Below the pieces are notes generated by a model that saw nothing but the letters and a program-made list of their open reading frames with translations, was not told the DNA's origin and did no database searches. Source: Candidatus Pyrohabitans jungbluthii (GTDB taxonomy: Archaea > Hydrothermarchaeota > Hydrothermarchaeia > Hydrothermarchaeales > BMS3B). Taken from it: DNA of 31,357 nt. The position numbers were made by a program, and so were the translations under genes. Positions 17,441 to 25,243 of the stretch are shown piece after piece. The stretch is from the NCBI GenBank assembly GCA_002010065.2, contig MTMD02000013.1:1-31357 (forward strand), read 5' to 3'. Within the stretch, counting starts at the first letter, position 1. Each line of letters opens with the position of its first letter.

Positions 17441-17744
17441 ACCCCGACTTTTAGGTATAATATTTCTTATATTTACGTATACGTATCAATTAGTTTGCGA
17501 TTAAGTTAACTATTTAGAACATTTTTGAAAAATAAAGCCAGTAATATTCGACTTTTGTGAAAATAATTTCATATATATCGCCGTATGTGTAATGAATTAC
17601 ACAGAAATAAAGTTACGTAAATTTAATTACATAAAATTTATATTTTTGTATAAAAAACTTTACCTTGTGTTATCTAGTAATTATTTCGCTTCACCTAATC
17701 ACTTCCTCTCTTGGGTAGAGGTCACAAACATTCTCCAGGAGCCT
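17441..17744 (-). promoter_or_regulatory. Long AT-rich upstream region with two palindromes
   Basis: About 300 bases with no credible gene and much higher A+T than its surroundings. Two perfect palindromic sites stand out: TACGTATACGTA at 17474-17485, directly behind an AAATATAAG TATA candidate (about 17464-17472) for the small surface gene, and TGTGTAAT-GA-ATTACACA at 17586-17603. Both look like dimer-binding operators. The left end also contains the 3' end of the CGGC-protein transcript. Confidence 0.5.
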
Positions 17745-18299
17745 TTATTTCCTCTCGTGGAACCTCTTACCCAGAGCGAACTTTCCCACCTCGTGGTGCG
17801 TTCCCTCGACCACCTCTATACCAAGAGATTCAATGCTCTTCTTTATGTCTTCCTTGAAGATGCACCTGTTGAAGGGCTCCTCCATGAGCATGCAGGAACT
17901 CATGTGTATGACATCCACGCCGTAGCGTTTTAGTGTGTTCGCCAGCCTGAAGGTGCGCCTGCCTGAGCACCCGCCACAGGTGAAGAATCCTACCAAGCTG
18001 GTTTCCTCGCCCTCGTAGCGCTTGAAAAGCTCCTTTTTGTTCTCATACGCGAGCAGGCAGCCTATGCCAGGGCAAACCTCGCTGACTATGTCGCACCTAA
18101 CAATGGCGATCCTCTTTTTCTTTTTGCCCTCTTCCTCCTCCAGGCCCAGGTACTTAGCTTTGGCTTTAAGGGCGATCTCCTTGGTAACCTTCTCTAAACC
18201 CTCCTCTTTGGCAAGCTTTTCCACAGCTTTCTTAGCCAGGGGTCGAACAAAACTAGGAACTTCTTTCAGAACCTCCAGCGCGTCATCTTCCCACTTCAT
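17745..18299 (-). CDS. PCP_red-like domain fused to a CGGC-domain protein
   Basis: A 184-residue soluble protein. Residues 1-50 (MKWEDDALEVLKEVPSFVR, then helical AKKAVEKLAKEEG) match the small PCP_red-type helical domain found at the end of protochlorophyllide reductase subunits and on iron-sulfur proteins. Residues about 62-184 are a CGGC domain: RIAIVRCDIVSEVCPG, then FFTCGGCSGRR, then HMSSCMLMEEPFNRCIF. The CGGC domain is a Cys-rich module proposed to bind metal; its function is unsettled. At least seven cysteines are clustered in these motifs. GAGGAT lies 7 bases before ATG 18299. It follows a 39-residue zinc-ribbon gene by 34 bases, so the two are probably one transcript. Confidence 0.8.
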   Translation of the reverse strand: MKWEDDALEVLKEVPSFVRPLAKKAVEKLAKEEGLEKVTKEIALKAKAKYLGLEEEEGKKKKRIAIVRCDIVSEVCPGIGCLLAYENKKELFKRYEGEETSLVGFFTCGGCSGRRTFRLANTLKRYGVDVIHMSSCMLMEEPFNRCIFKEDIKKSIESLGIEVVEGTHHEVGKFALGKRFHERK

Positions 18300-18333
18300 A
18301 ATTCAATCCTCTTCCAGAGTCCTACTTCTGTGC

Positions 18334-18453
18334 TTAGCCGTGAATCAGCATGGGAAGGCACCGCACACAGATGTAGTGTTCTTCCTGCTTGTGGTAGTAC
18401 TCTATTATTGGTACTTCCTCTTCGCTTCTGCTGCAGTTTTCACACTTTTTCAT
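18334..18453 (-). CDS. Small zinc-ribbon-like protein (39 residues)
   Basis: Reading the minus strand from ATG 18453 gives MKKCENCSRSEEEVPIIEY, continuing to a second knuckle YICVRCLPM and a TAA stop at 18334. Two CxxC pairs (C4/C7 and C29/C32) 22 residues apart are a textbook treble-clef/zinc-ribbon layout. AAGATATAAAG ends 14 bases before the ATG, so the message is probably short-leadered. It sits upstream of and in line with the PCP_red-CGGC gene. The role is unknown; possibilities are metal delivery or a small accessory protein. Confidence 0.72.
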   Translation of the reverse strand: MKKCENCSRSEEEVPIIEYYHKQEEHYICVRCLPMLIHG

Positions 18454-18547
18454 AGTGATAGCTCAGCTTTATATCTTATCCCATTTTTCCCGAAAATGTT
18501 CGACCAATAACCTTTAACTTCGTTACCTCATAATTTCACAGCAGGTG

Positions 18548-19054
18548 ATGCCTTTGTACAAAAAAATTAAGGGCAGGGTGTGGCGTTTCGGTGCAAATGT
18601 TGACACTGATCAGATAATCCCGGCGGAGTATTTAATCACCGCCGACCCCAAGGAGCTTGCGAAGCACGCGTTTGAAAAGGTGAAACCTGAGTTTGCACAG
18701 CAGGTTAAGGCGGGCGACATAATCGTAGCTGACGAAAACTTCGGGTGCGGCTCCTCGCGTGAGCATGCGCCGAGGGCTCTGATGGGCGCCGGCATAAGCG
18801 TGGTAATTGCGAAGAGCTTCGCAAGAATCTTCTTCAGGAACAGCATAAACATAGGCCTGCCCCTAATCGAGGCAAGCGTGGACGCGGAAGAGGGGGATGA
18901 GCTTGAGGTTGACTTCTCGCAGGGCATAATAAAGAACCTCACAAAGAACAGGGAGTACACCTTTAAACCCCTGCCGGAGTTTCTCCTCAACCTTCTTGAG
19001 AGCGGGGGTTTGGTGGAGTACACCAAGCGTGAGCTTGAGAAGGCTCAAACTTAA
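18548..19054 (+). CDS. leuD: 3-isopropylmalate dehydratase small subunit (LeuD-type)
   Basis: A 168-residue swivelling domain of the aconitase superfamily: GANVDTDQIIPAEYLIT, then DENFGCGSSREHAP, then SFARIFFRNSINIGLP. It pairs with a LeuC-type large subunit, which is not in this window. The specificity loop after the first strand reads YLIT. From memory, archaeal homoaconitases carry YLRT there, with Arg contacting the substrate carboxylate, and isopropylmalate isomerases carry hydrophobic residues. Ile at that place (I30) favours the leucine-pathway enzyme. ATG 18548 is preferred over the adjacent GTG 18545. A SufS-like gene follows after 25 bases, which fits the [4Fe-4S] cluster carried by the large subunit. 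Confidence 0.9.
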   Translation: MPLYKKIKGRVWRFGANVDTDQIIPAEYLITADPKELAKHAFEKVKPEFAQQVKAGDIIVADENFGCGSSREHAPRALMGAGISVVIAKSFARIFFRNSINIGLPLIEASVDAEEGDELEVDFSQGIIKNLTKNREYTFKPLPEFLLNLLESGGLVEYTKRELEKAQT

Positions 19055-19079
19055 TAAGGCCGCAGCATAAGATTACGTC

Positions 19080-20315
19080 ATGCTACCAGAGAAGCTGAGG
19101 GAAGACTTCCCCGCCCTGAGCAGGCTGCGCAACGGCAAACCCCCTGTTTACCTGGACAGCGCATGCATGAGTTTAAAGCCCAGGCAGGTAATCCAAGCGA
19201 TAAATAAGTATTACGAGAATTACCCAGCGTGTGGCGGGCGCGGACGGTCGCAGCACTGGTTTGCCAGCGAGGTTAAGGAAGCCACAGAAAAGGCGCGGGA
19301 GAGGGTGGCTGGTTTCATAAACGCCTCGCCAGAGGAGATTGTGTGGACGAAAAATACAACAGAGGCGATTAACCTCGTTGCCCACAGCTTCAAGCTTGAG
19401 CGGGGCGATGTAGTGTTAACCAGCGACAGGGAGCACAATTCCAACCTTGTACCCTGGCTGGAGCTTGAAAAGAGCAGGGGAATAAGGCACGAGGTGGTGC
19501 CTTCGCGGGAAGATGCCACCTTCGATCTGGAGAAGTTCAAGGATATGCTCTCTCCCAAGGTTAAGCTTGTGAGCGTGGTGCACGTCTCAAACCTCGACGG
19601 CTACGCCCTGCCCGTGGAGGAGATTATAGAAATAGCTCACGATTATGGAGCCAAGGTTTTGCTGGACGCTGCGCAGAGTGTGCCTCATCGTAGCGTAGAT
19701 GTTCGTCGTCTGGATGTGGACTTCCTTGCCTTCTCTGTGCACAAGATGCTGGGTCCCAGCTTAGGGGTGCTCTACGGCAAAGAGGAGGAGCTTCGCGGGC
19801 TTAGTCCCTTTATCGTTGGCGGGGATACGGTGAGCGATTCCTACTACAACCGCGCTGTGTTCCTGCCGCCGCCCCACCGCTTTGAAGCAGGGCTTCAGAA
19901 TTACGCAGCGCAGATAGGCGCTGCTGCAGCGGTTGAGTACCTCCGCAGGGTGGGGCTGCGCAGGATTGAGGAGCACGAGCGCGCTCTGACGGAGTATCTC
20001 TCGAAAAGGCTGGCAGCTATTGAGGAGGTGCGCTTTGTTGGCGTTACCGAGGCAAAGCTGCGCTCGGGGATAGTAAGCTTCCGCTTGGAGAGACGCGGAC
20101 GAAGCCTTGTAGCGCCGAGCGACGTTGCCGAGCTGCTCGACCGCCACTACAACATAATGCTGCGCGCGGGCGACCATTGCATTCATTCTTGGTTTAACGC
20201 CCGCGGAATAGGGGCGAGTGGCTCCGTGAGGGCAAGCCTCTACCTCTACAACACCCGCGCAGAGTGTGATTTACTCGTGGAAGGTGTAAAGAGGATAGTT
20301 GAGATGGAGGGATAG
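19080..20315 (+). CDS. sufS: SufS-like cysteine desulfurase (class V aminotransferase)
   Basis: This 411-residue PLP enzyme has VYLDSACMSLKPRQV at the start, the PLP phosphate region WTKNTTEAINLVAHS, LLDAAQSVPHRSVDV with the ring-contacting Asp, and the Schiff-base lysine K222 in FSVHKMLGPS. The catalytic Cys is C367 in RAGDHCIHSW, followed by SVRASLYLYNT, as in SufS/CsdA. It removes sulfur from cysteine for Fe-S cluster or other sulfur use. No SufU/SufE partner is seen here. It lies 25 bases after leuD. The stop is TAG, and an 81-codon coding-like frame continues directly in phase behind it, described separately. Confidence 0.93.
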   Translation: MLPEKLREDFPALSRLRNGKPPVYLDSACMSLKPRQVIQAINKYYENYPACGGRGRSQHWFASEVKEATEKARERVAGFINASPEEIVWTKNTTEAINLVAHSFKLERGDVVLTSDREHNSNLVPWLELEKSRGIRHEVVPSREDATFDLEKFKDMLSPKVKLVSVVHVSNLDGYALPVEEIIEIAHDYGAKVLLDAAQSVPHRSVDVRRLDVDFLAFSVHKMLGPSLGVLYGKEEELRGLSPFIVGGDTVSDSYYNRAVFLPPPHRFEAGLQNYAAQIGAAAAVEYLRRVGLRRIEEHERALTEYLSKRLAAIEEVRFVGVTEAKLRSGIVSFRLERRGRSLVAPSDVAELLDRHYNIMLRAGDHCIHSWFNARGIGASGSVRASLYLYNTRAECDLLVEGVKRIVEMEG

Positions 20316-20318
20316 AAA

Positions 20319-20561
20319 ATCGATGAGGAAAAAAAGCGCCTTCTCTTAGAAATCCTTCGCTCCCTCGGCGAAGCAAAGCTGGCGAGGATTCAGGAAGAGG
20401 TCGAGGCGCGCCGTTTAGAGGAGCCTGAAAAATATGAAGCTTTAACTGGGTGCAACCTTCAGGATTTGCTTATAGAGATGGCGGAGGAAGGCTTGGTTGA
20501 GAGGATTTTTCCCGAGTGGGGTGCGCCGGTATACAGGGTTAGGGAATCAAAAACCTTATAA
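20319..20561 (+). CDS. Winged-helix-like ORF lacking a standard start codon
   Basis: Behind the sufS TAG and in the same phase, the frame reads DEEKKRLLLEILRSLGEAK, then LARIQEEVEARR, then LQDLLIEMAEEGLVERIF, then APVYRVRE, ending at TAA 20559-20561. Helix-rich sequence followed by a beta-wing-like ending suggests a small winged-helix protein of about 80 residues. No ATG, GTG or TTG lies before the conserved-looking part. Three readings are possible: an unusual ATC start at 20319, which has GGAGG 8 bases upstream; an ATG at 20323 put in frame by one extra A in the A7 run at 20329-20335; or readthrough of the sufS TAG. I cannot choose from sequence alone. Family not recognised. Confidence 0.5.
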   Translation: MDEEKKRLLLEILRSLGEAKLARIQEEVEARRLEEPEKYEALTGCNLQDLLIEMAEEGLVERIFPEWGAPVYRVRESKTL

Positions 20562-20564
20562 ACT
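20550..20564 (+). promoter_or_regulatory. Putative promoter of the nucleotide operon
   Basis: AAAACCTTATAAACT resembles an archaeal BRE/TATA element. A start about 25 bases on would fall near 20583, roughly 12 bases before the small ORF at 20595 and about 100 bases before purA. It overlaps the end of the winged-helix-like ORF. Confidence 0.45.
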
Positions 20565-20594
20565 AAGAGCAACATATCCCACTTACTGTTTTGC

Positions 20595-20687
20595 ATGAAA
20601 TTACCGAGGCTCTTCTGGGACATTGGCACGGCTTTGTGTGAGGGGGAGCTATCTCGTTCTTCCGCTAGTGAGGTGATTGCGTGGTAA
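20595..20687 (+). CDS. Possible 30-codon leader ORF overlapping purA
   Basis: ATG 20595 opens a frame beginning [19 protein letters not shown] that ends at TAA 20685-20687, overlapping the purA GTG start by 7 bases. It is the first ATG after the putative TATA box. It has no Shine-Dalgarno site, so translation would rely on a short leader. It may be a coupling or leader peptide, or chance. Family not recognised. Confidence 0.25.
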   Translation: MKLPRLFWDIGTALCEGELSRSSASEVIAW

Positions 20688-21697
20688 CCATCGTTGTAGG
20701 CGGTCAATGGGGCGACGAAGGCAAGGGAAAGGTGATAAGCTACCTGTGCATGAAGGATGAGCCAGACATAATTGCACGTGCTGGTGTTGGTCCGAACGCA
20801 GGCCACACCGTGGTTTATAGAGGGAAGAAGTACCCCCTGCGCCTTACCCCGAGCGGTTTTCTGTATGAGAAGGCGAAGCTGCTCATAGGCGCAGGTGTGC
20901 TTGTGAACCCCGAGGTAATGCTAAAGGAGATTAGAGACCTGGGCATAGAGAATAGGATAGGGATAGACTACCGCTGCGGGATAATAGAGGAGGAGCACAT
21001 CGCGAGAGATAAAGGCTCGGGGCATCTCGCGGGTAAGATAGGCAGCACGGGCACAGGCTGCGGGCCTGCGAACATGGACAGGGCAAACAGAAGCTTGAAG
21101 CTGGCGCAGGATATTGCAGAGCTCAAGCCCTACCTCACCGATGTGCCCCAGGAGGTCAACGAGGCGATTGATGCTGGTAAAAAGGTGCTGGTGGAAAGCT
21201 CTCAGGGTTTTGGGCTCAGCTTATTCTACGGCACTTACCCCTATGTTACCTCAAAAGATACGACAGCAAGCATGGCGTGCGTTGATGTGGGAATAGGTCC
21301 AAGGAGGGTTAGGGATGTGATAGTGGTGTTTAAATCCTTCCCAACCCGCGTTGGCGCAGGTCCATTCCCCACTGAGATGTCACAAGAAGAGGCGGAGAGG
21401 CTTGGAATAGTGGAGTACGGCACCGTTACCGGGCGAAGGCGAAGGATAGGGAGGTTCGACTTTGACATGGCGCGCTATGCTGCAATGCTAAACAGCGCCT
21501 CGCAGATAGCACTCACCTGCGTTGATTATATTGACGAGGAGAGCAGAGGTGCGAGGAGCTACGACGAGCTCAGCAAAGCTGCGCAGAGCTTTGTGGAAGA
21601 GGTGGAGCGCCGCGTGGGCGTGCCGGTGACAATAATCTCCACGGGGCCAGAGCTTGAGGACACCATAGATTTAAGGGAGGAGAAGCTTGGAATATGA
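20681..21697 (+). CDS. purA: Adenylosuccinate synthetase
   Basis: A 338-residue protein, matching the compact archaeal form of the enzyme. The P-loop-like [11 protein letters not shown] is at residues 7-17, with catalytic D12. Further motifs are [23 protein letters not shown] (IMP site), [10 protein letters not shown] and [10 protein letters not shown]. It joins IMP and aspartate using GTP, the first step from IMP to AMP. The start is GTG 20681, preceded by GAGGTGA. Its TGA overlaps the pyrG ATG (ATGA at 21694), so translation is coupled. It leads a purA-pyrG-guaAB operon. Confidence 0.97.
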   Translation: MVTIVVGGQWGDEGKGKVISYLCMKDEPDIIARAGVGPNAGHTVVYRGKKYPLRLTPSGFLYEKAKLLIGAGVLVNPEVMLKEIRDLGIENRIGIDYRCGIIEEEHIARDKGSGHLAGKIGSTGTGCGPANMDRANRSLKLAQDIAELKPYLTDVPQEVNEAIDAGKKVLVESSQGFGLSLFYGTYPYVTSKDTTASMACVDVGIGPRRVRDVIVVFKSFPTRVGAGPFPTEMSQEEAERLGIVEYGTVTGRRRRIGRFDFDMARYAAMLNSASQIALTCVDYIDEESRGARSYDELSKAAQSFVEEVERRVGVPVTIISTGPELEDTIDLREEKLGI

Positions 21698-23301
21698 CCA
21701 AGTATATAATTGTAACCGGTGGTGTGCTTTCTGGCTTGGGTAAGGGCGTGACCACCGCAGCCATAGGCTTAATTTTGCGTTCCCGCGGGCTGCGCATAGA
21801 CGTGTGCAAGATAGACCCGTACCTCAACGTGGACCCGGGGCTAATGAACCCCTTCCAGCACGGCGAGGTTTGGGTTACAAAGGATGGGTACGAGGCAGAC
21901 CTGGACTTCGGGCACTACGAGCGCTTCCTGGATGTGGAGCTAACCCGAGACCACAACATTACGACGGGCAAAATCTACCTTTCCGTGCTGGAGAAGGAGC
22001 GCCGGGGTGAGTATCTCGGCCAGACGGTGCAGATAATTCCTCACGTCACCGATGAGATAAAGAGGCAGATTCGCGAGATCGCGCGGATTAACAACCCGGA
22101 CGTGCTCATAGTTGAGATCGGAGGCACGACTGGCGACATAGAGAGTATGCCCTTCCTTGAGGCGCTGCGCCAGCTCAGGATGGAGCTGGGCAAGGAGAAT
22201 GTGCTTTTCATCCATGTCACGCTTGTGCCCACGCTTGAAACCGTGGGGGAGCAGAAGACCAAACCCACACAGCACAGCGTCAAGGAGCTTCGCGGTATAG
22301 GAATACAGCCCGACATACTCGTATGCAGGACTCGCGACCCTCTATTAGATGAGACCAAGGCGAAGCTCTCCCTGTTCTGCGATGTGAGCAAGCGCGATGT
22401 GATAAGCAACCACGACGTGAAGATAGTCTACGAGGTTCCCCTTGTGATGGAGGCTCAGGGATTGGGGGACACAATCCTTGAGAAGCTCAACCTGCGCGAG
22501 CGCAAGCACGACCTGCGCGAGTGGGACAGGTTCATAAAGAAGATAAAGAAACCCAAGGAGAAGGTCACCATAGCCATAGTTGGTAAGTACACCCACCTCC
22601 ATGACTCTTACATAAGCATCGTCGAAGCCCTGAAGCATGCGGCGTGGAAGCTTAACCATGATGTGGAGATACTCTGGATGGAGGCTGAGGAGATAGAGGA
22701 GGAACCCGAGAAGATTAAGGAGCTTGAAGGTGCGCACGGCATTCTGGTGCCAGGCGGTTTCGGCGCGCGAGGGGCAGAGGGTAAGATCGCTGCGATAAGA
22801 TACGCGAGGGAGAACAATGTGCCTTACCTCGGGATATGCTTCGGCTTTCAGCTTGCCGTCGTCGAGTTCGCGCGCAATGTGCTTGGGTTAAGCCAGGCAA
22901 ATAGCGTTGAGCTCGACCCCAAAACCATGCATCCGGTAATAGACCTCCTGCCTGAGCAGCGGAAGATTGAAAAGATGGGTGGCACCATGCGCCTCGGTGA
23001 GATAAAAGTTAATATAAAGCCCGGAACCAAGGCGTATGAGATATACGGCTGCACCGAGGTGGGCGAGCGCCACCGCCACCGCTACGAGGTTAACCCGGAT
23101 TACATCCCCCAGCTTGAAAGCGCAGGGATGGTGTTCTCTGCCACCAGCGACGGCGGACGCAGAATGGAGATATGCGAGCTTCCCTCGCACTTCCACTTTC
23201 TGGCGACGCAGTTCCACCCGGAGTTCAAGTCTCGACCGCGTCGTCCTTCTCCAGTGTTTCTTGCTTTTGTTGATGCCGCAATAAGGAAGAAGAGGTTGTA
23301 G
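21694..23301 (+). CDS. pyrG: CTP synthase
   Basis: A full-length 535-residue enzyme. The N-terminal synthase domain has [36 protein letters not shown] and [11 protein letters not shown]. The C-terminal class I glutamine amidotransferase domain has the oxyanion segment VPGGFGARG, nucleophile C382 in GICFGFQ, and H508/E510 in QFHPEF. It aminates UTP to CTP using glutamine and ATP. It overlaps purA by 4 bases and precedes guaAB by 2 bases. Confidence 0.98.
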   Translation: MTKYIIVTGGVLSGLGKGVTTAAIGLILRSRGLRIDVCKIDPYLNVDPGLMNPFQHGEVWVTKDGYEADLDFGHYERFLDVELTRDHNITTGKIYLSVLEKERRGEYLGQTVQIIPHVTDEIKRQIREIARINNPDVLIVEIGGTTGDIESMPFLEALRQLRMELGKENVLFIHVTLVPTLETVGEQKTKPTQHSVKELRGIGIQPDILVCRTRDPLLDETKAKLSLFCDVSKRDVISNHDVKIVYEVPLVMEAQGLGDTILEKLNLRERKHDLREWDRFIKKIKKPKEKVTIAIVGKYTHLHDSYISIVEALKHAAWKLNHDVEILWMEAEEIEEEPEKIKELEGAHGILVPGGFGARGAEGKIAAIRYARENNVPYLGICFGFQLAVVEFARNVLGLSQANSVELDPKTMHPVIDLLPEQRKIEKMGGTMRLGEIKVNIKPGTKAYEIYGCTEVGERHRHRYEVNPDYIPQLESAGMVFSATSDGGRRMEICELPSHFHFLATQFHPEFKSRPRRPSPVFLAFVDAAIRKKRL

Positions 23302-23303
23302 TT

Positions 23304-24233
23304 ATGTTTGATGCAAAGAAGTTTATTGAAGAAGCGGTGAAGGAGATTCGCGAGCAGGTGGGTGAGGAGACCGCAATCATAGCTTTATCGGGCGGCGTTG
23401 ATTCGAGTGTCGCCGCTACACTTGCCCACCGCGCACTTGGAAAACATCTCGTAGCTGTCTTTGTCAACCACGGCTTTATGCGCAAGGGCGAGGAAGAGGA
23501 GATAGTGGAGATTTTTAAGAATAAGCTTGGAATGAACCTCCGCGTTGTGCATGCGCAGGAGCGTTTTTTCAAGGCGCTCGAAGGGGTGCGTGACCCGGAG
23601 GAGAAGCGAAAGATTATAGGCAGGATTTTCATTGAGGTGTTTGAGGAAGAGGCAGCCAAGGTGGGGGCGAAGTACCTGGTTCAAGGCACAATAGCGCCGG
23701 ACTGGATAGAGAGCAGCGGCGGGATAAAGAGTCACCACAACGTCGCTGGTTTGCCAAGTGGCATGGTTTTGGAGCTTGTGGAGCCCCTGCGCGACCTGTA
23801 TAAAGACGAGGTGCGCATAGTTGCCCGGGAGCTGGGCTTACCTGAGAGCATCTCTGAGCGTATGCCCTTCCCGGGTCCAGGCTTGGCGGTGCGCGTGATT
23901 GGAGAGGTGACACCGGAAAAGGTGGAGATAGTTCGTGAGGCAAATGCCATAGTGGAGGAGGAGATTAAAAAGGCGAAGCTTAAACCCTGGCAGGCTTTCG
24001 CCGCGCTCCTGGAAGGAAAGACAGTTGGGGTAAAAGGCGATATCCGCGACTATGGCTATACCATCGCTGTTCGTGTGGTGGAGAGCGTTGATGCGATGAC
24101 GGCAACGGCAATGCAGGTGCCCTGGGAGGTACTCAAGCGCATCCAGAAGAGAATTACGCGAGAGATTCCCGGCGTCACCCGGGTGCTCTACGACATAACC
24201 GATAAACCCCCGGCGACGATTGAATACGAGTAA
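23304..24233 (+). CDS. guaAB: GMP synthase subunit B (ATP pyrophosphatase subunit)
   Basis: A 309-residue protein beginning with the PP-loop [13 protein letters not shown] (SGGVDSS at 29-35) and ending with the GMP synthase dimerisation domain ([26 protein letters not shown]-like region and KPPATIEYE terminus). It activates XMP by adenylation; the glutamine amidotransferase is a separate subunit in archaea (guaAA), which is not in this window. It starts 2 bases after pyrG. With purA and pyrG it completes a set of NTP-forming amination steps. Confidence 0.97.
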   Translation: MFDAKKFIEEAVKEIREQVGEETAIIALSGGVDSSVAATLAHRALGKHLVAVFVNHGFMRKGEEEEIVEIFKNKLGMNLRVVHAQERFFKALEGVRDPEEKRKIIGRIFIEVFEEEAAKVGAKYLVQGTIAPDWIESSGGIKSHHNVAGLPSGMVLELVEPLRDLYKDEVRIVARELGLPESISERMPFPGPGLAVRVIGEVTPEKVEIVREANAIVEEEIKKAKLKPWQAFAALLEGKTVGVKGDIRDYGYTIAVRVVESVDAMTATAMQVPWEVLKRIQKRITREIPGVTRVLYDITDKPPATIEYE

Positions 24234-24259
24234 ACTTTCATCAACAACGGAAAGGTTGG

Positions 24260-24308
24260 AGGTGAAATGCCCGAGAAAAAGGAGAGGAGGAGGTGGGGCA
24301 TTTCACCT
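24260..24308 (+). promoter_or_regulatory. 13-bp perfect hairpin covering a ribosome site and start codon
   Basis: AGGTGAAATGCCC (24260-24272) and GGGCATTTCACCT (24296-24308) are exact complements around a 23-base purine-rich loop. The left arm contains the GGTGA ribosome site and the ATG of the 32-codon ORF. Folding would hide both. Alternatively it is the 3' hairpin of the purA-pyrG-guaAB transcript, 26 bases after the guaAB stop, though no T tract follows. Confidence 0.65.
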
Positions 24309-24365
24309 TACCCAGTAATATTGCACATACCGAAGGTAAACATTATTGTTGATTTAATGCCTTAA
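24267..24365 (+). CDS. Small 32-residue ORF with strong ribosome site
   Basis: ATG 24267 is preceded by TTGGAGGTGAA, one of the best Shine-Dalgarno matches in the window. The frame reads MPEKKERRRWGISPYPVI, continuing into a hydrophobic strand ending in NIIVDLMP before TAA 24363-24365. A basic N-terminus followed by a beta-like hydrophobic half is protein-like, but at this length I cannot prove coding. It sits between guaAB and the endonuclease IV-like gene, and its start lies in a hairpin arm. Confidence 0.4.
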   Translation: MPEKKERRRWGISPYPVILHIPKVNIIVDLMP

Positions 24366-24375
24366 GGTAAACGTT
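24333..24375 (+). promoter_or_regulatory. AAGGTAAAC(A/G)TT direct repeats upstream of the endonuclease gene
   Basis: AAGGTAAACATT (24333-24344) and AAGGTAAACGTT (24364-24375) differ at one base and are 31 bp apart, about three helical turns. The second runs into AAACGT-TG-ACGTTT (24368-24381), a perfect 6-bp inverted repeat. This lies just before the ribosome site of the following gene and could be an operator. Confidence 0.4.
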
Positions 24376-24395
24376 GACGTTTGCAGGTGTGGTGA

Positions 24396-25223
24396 ATGGC
24401 GCTGCTCTTCGGCACTGCGGGTGTTCCCATTTCCTCACCCTCTAGAGACACCGCTTCGGGTATAGCGAGGGTGCATGAGCTTGGGCTGGGGTGCATGGAG
24501 ATAGAGTTTGTTCGCGGGGTGAGGATGGGTATGGAAAAAGCAAAAGAGGTGCGCGCAGTGGCGGAGAAGCTTGGGGTAGCGCTGACTGTACACGCCCCCT
24601 ACTACATAAACCTTAACTCACCCGAGGAAGCCAAGCTTAAGGCGAGTGTGCAGCGCATCCTCGACTCCGCTAAAGTGGGCTACGCCTGCGGTGCCCGCGA
24701 TATAGCATTTCACCCAGGCTACTACATGAAAAGCTCCAAGGAAAACGCGTATGCTAAGGTAAAAGAGCAGCTTGAGGGTATAGTTAAGACCCTCGAGGAT
24801 GAGGGCATAGATGTGGTGCTCCGCCCTGAGACGACAGGCAAACGCACCCAGCTTGGAAGCCTTGAGGAGGTTCTCAGCCTTAGTGCAGAGCTTTCCAGGG
24901 TAATGCCCTGTGTTGACTTCGCCCACCTCTACGCAAGGAGCAGGGGCGCGGCGAACAGCTACGAAGCCTTTGCAGAGATGCTGGCGAAGATAGAGAATGC
25001 GCTTGGCAGCGAAGCGCTCCGCGACATGCACATCCACGTCTCTGGCATAACCTATGGCAAGGGTGGAGAGCGCTCCCATCTTGTGCTTAAAGAGTCGAAG
25101 TTCAACTACAAAGCACTGCTTCGCGTTCTGAAGGATTACCGCGTTGAGGGCAAGCTCATATGCGAGAGTCCCAACCTCGAGGAAGATGCGCTGCTTTTGA
25201 AGCAGAGGTATGAGAAGATTTGA
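24396..25223 (+). CDS. Endonuclease IV-like TIM-barrel protein (AP endonuclease family 2)
   Basis: This 275-residue barrel has metal-site motifs in endonuclease IV order: VHAPYYINLNS, DIAFHPGYYM, VVLRPETTGK, MPCVDFAHLYA, MHIHVSGITYG with GERSH, and ICESPN at the end. The His, Glu and Asp residues needed for a trinuclear zinc site are present. True endonuclease IV cuts DNA at abasic sites. The archaeal branch of this family is sequence-divergent, so a sugar-phosphate isomerase-like role cannot be excluded. GGTGGTGA lies before ATG 24396. It converges on the tes gene with a 20-base gap. Confidence 0.8.
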   Translation: MALLFGTAGVPISSPSRDTASGIARVHELGLGCMEIEFVRGVRMGMEKAKEVRAVAEKLGVALTVHAPYYINLNSPEEAKLKASVQRILDSAKVGYACGARDIAFHPGYYMKSSKENAYAKVKEQLEGIVKTLEDEGIDVVLRPETTGKRTQLGSLEEVLSLSAELSRVMPCVDFAHLYARSRGAANSYEAFAEMLAKIENALGSEALRDMHIHVSGITYGKGGERSHLVLKESKFNYKALLRVLKDYRVEGKLICESPNLEEDALLLKQRYEKI

Positions 25224-25243
25224 GAGCAATAGAAATAAAAAAC

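Noticed and set aside
20313-20315. TAG after sufS as a pyrrolysine codon
   Set aside because: TAG is used as an ordinary stop by several genes here (uspA, pyrG, tes, the giant surface gene) and nothing of a pyl system is seen. Plain readthrough is kept only as one option.
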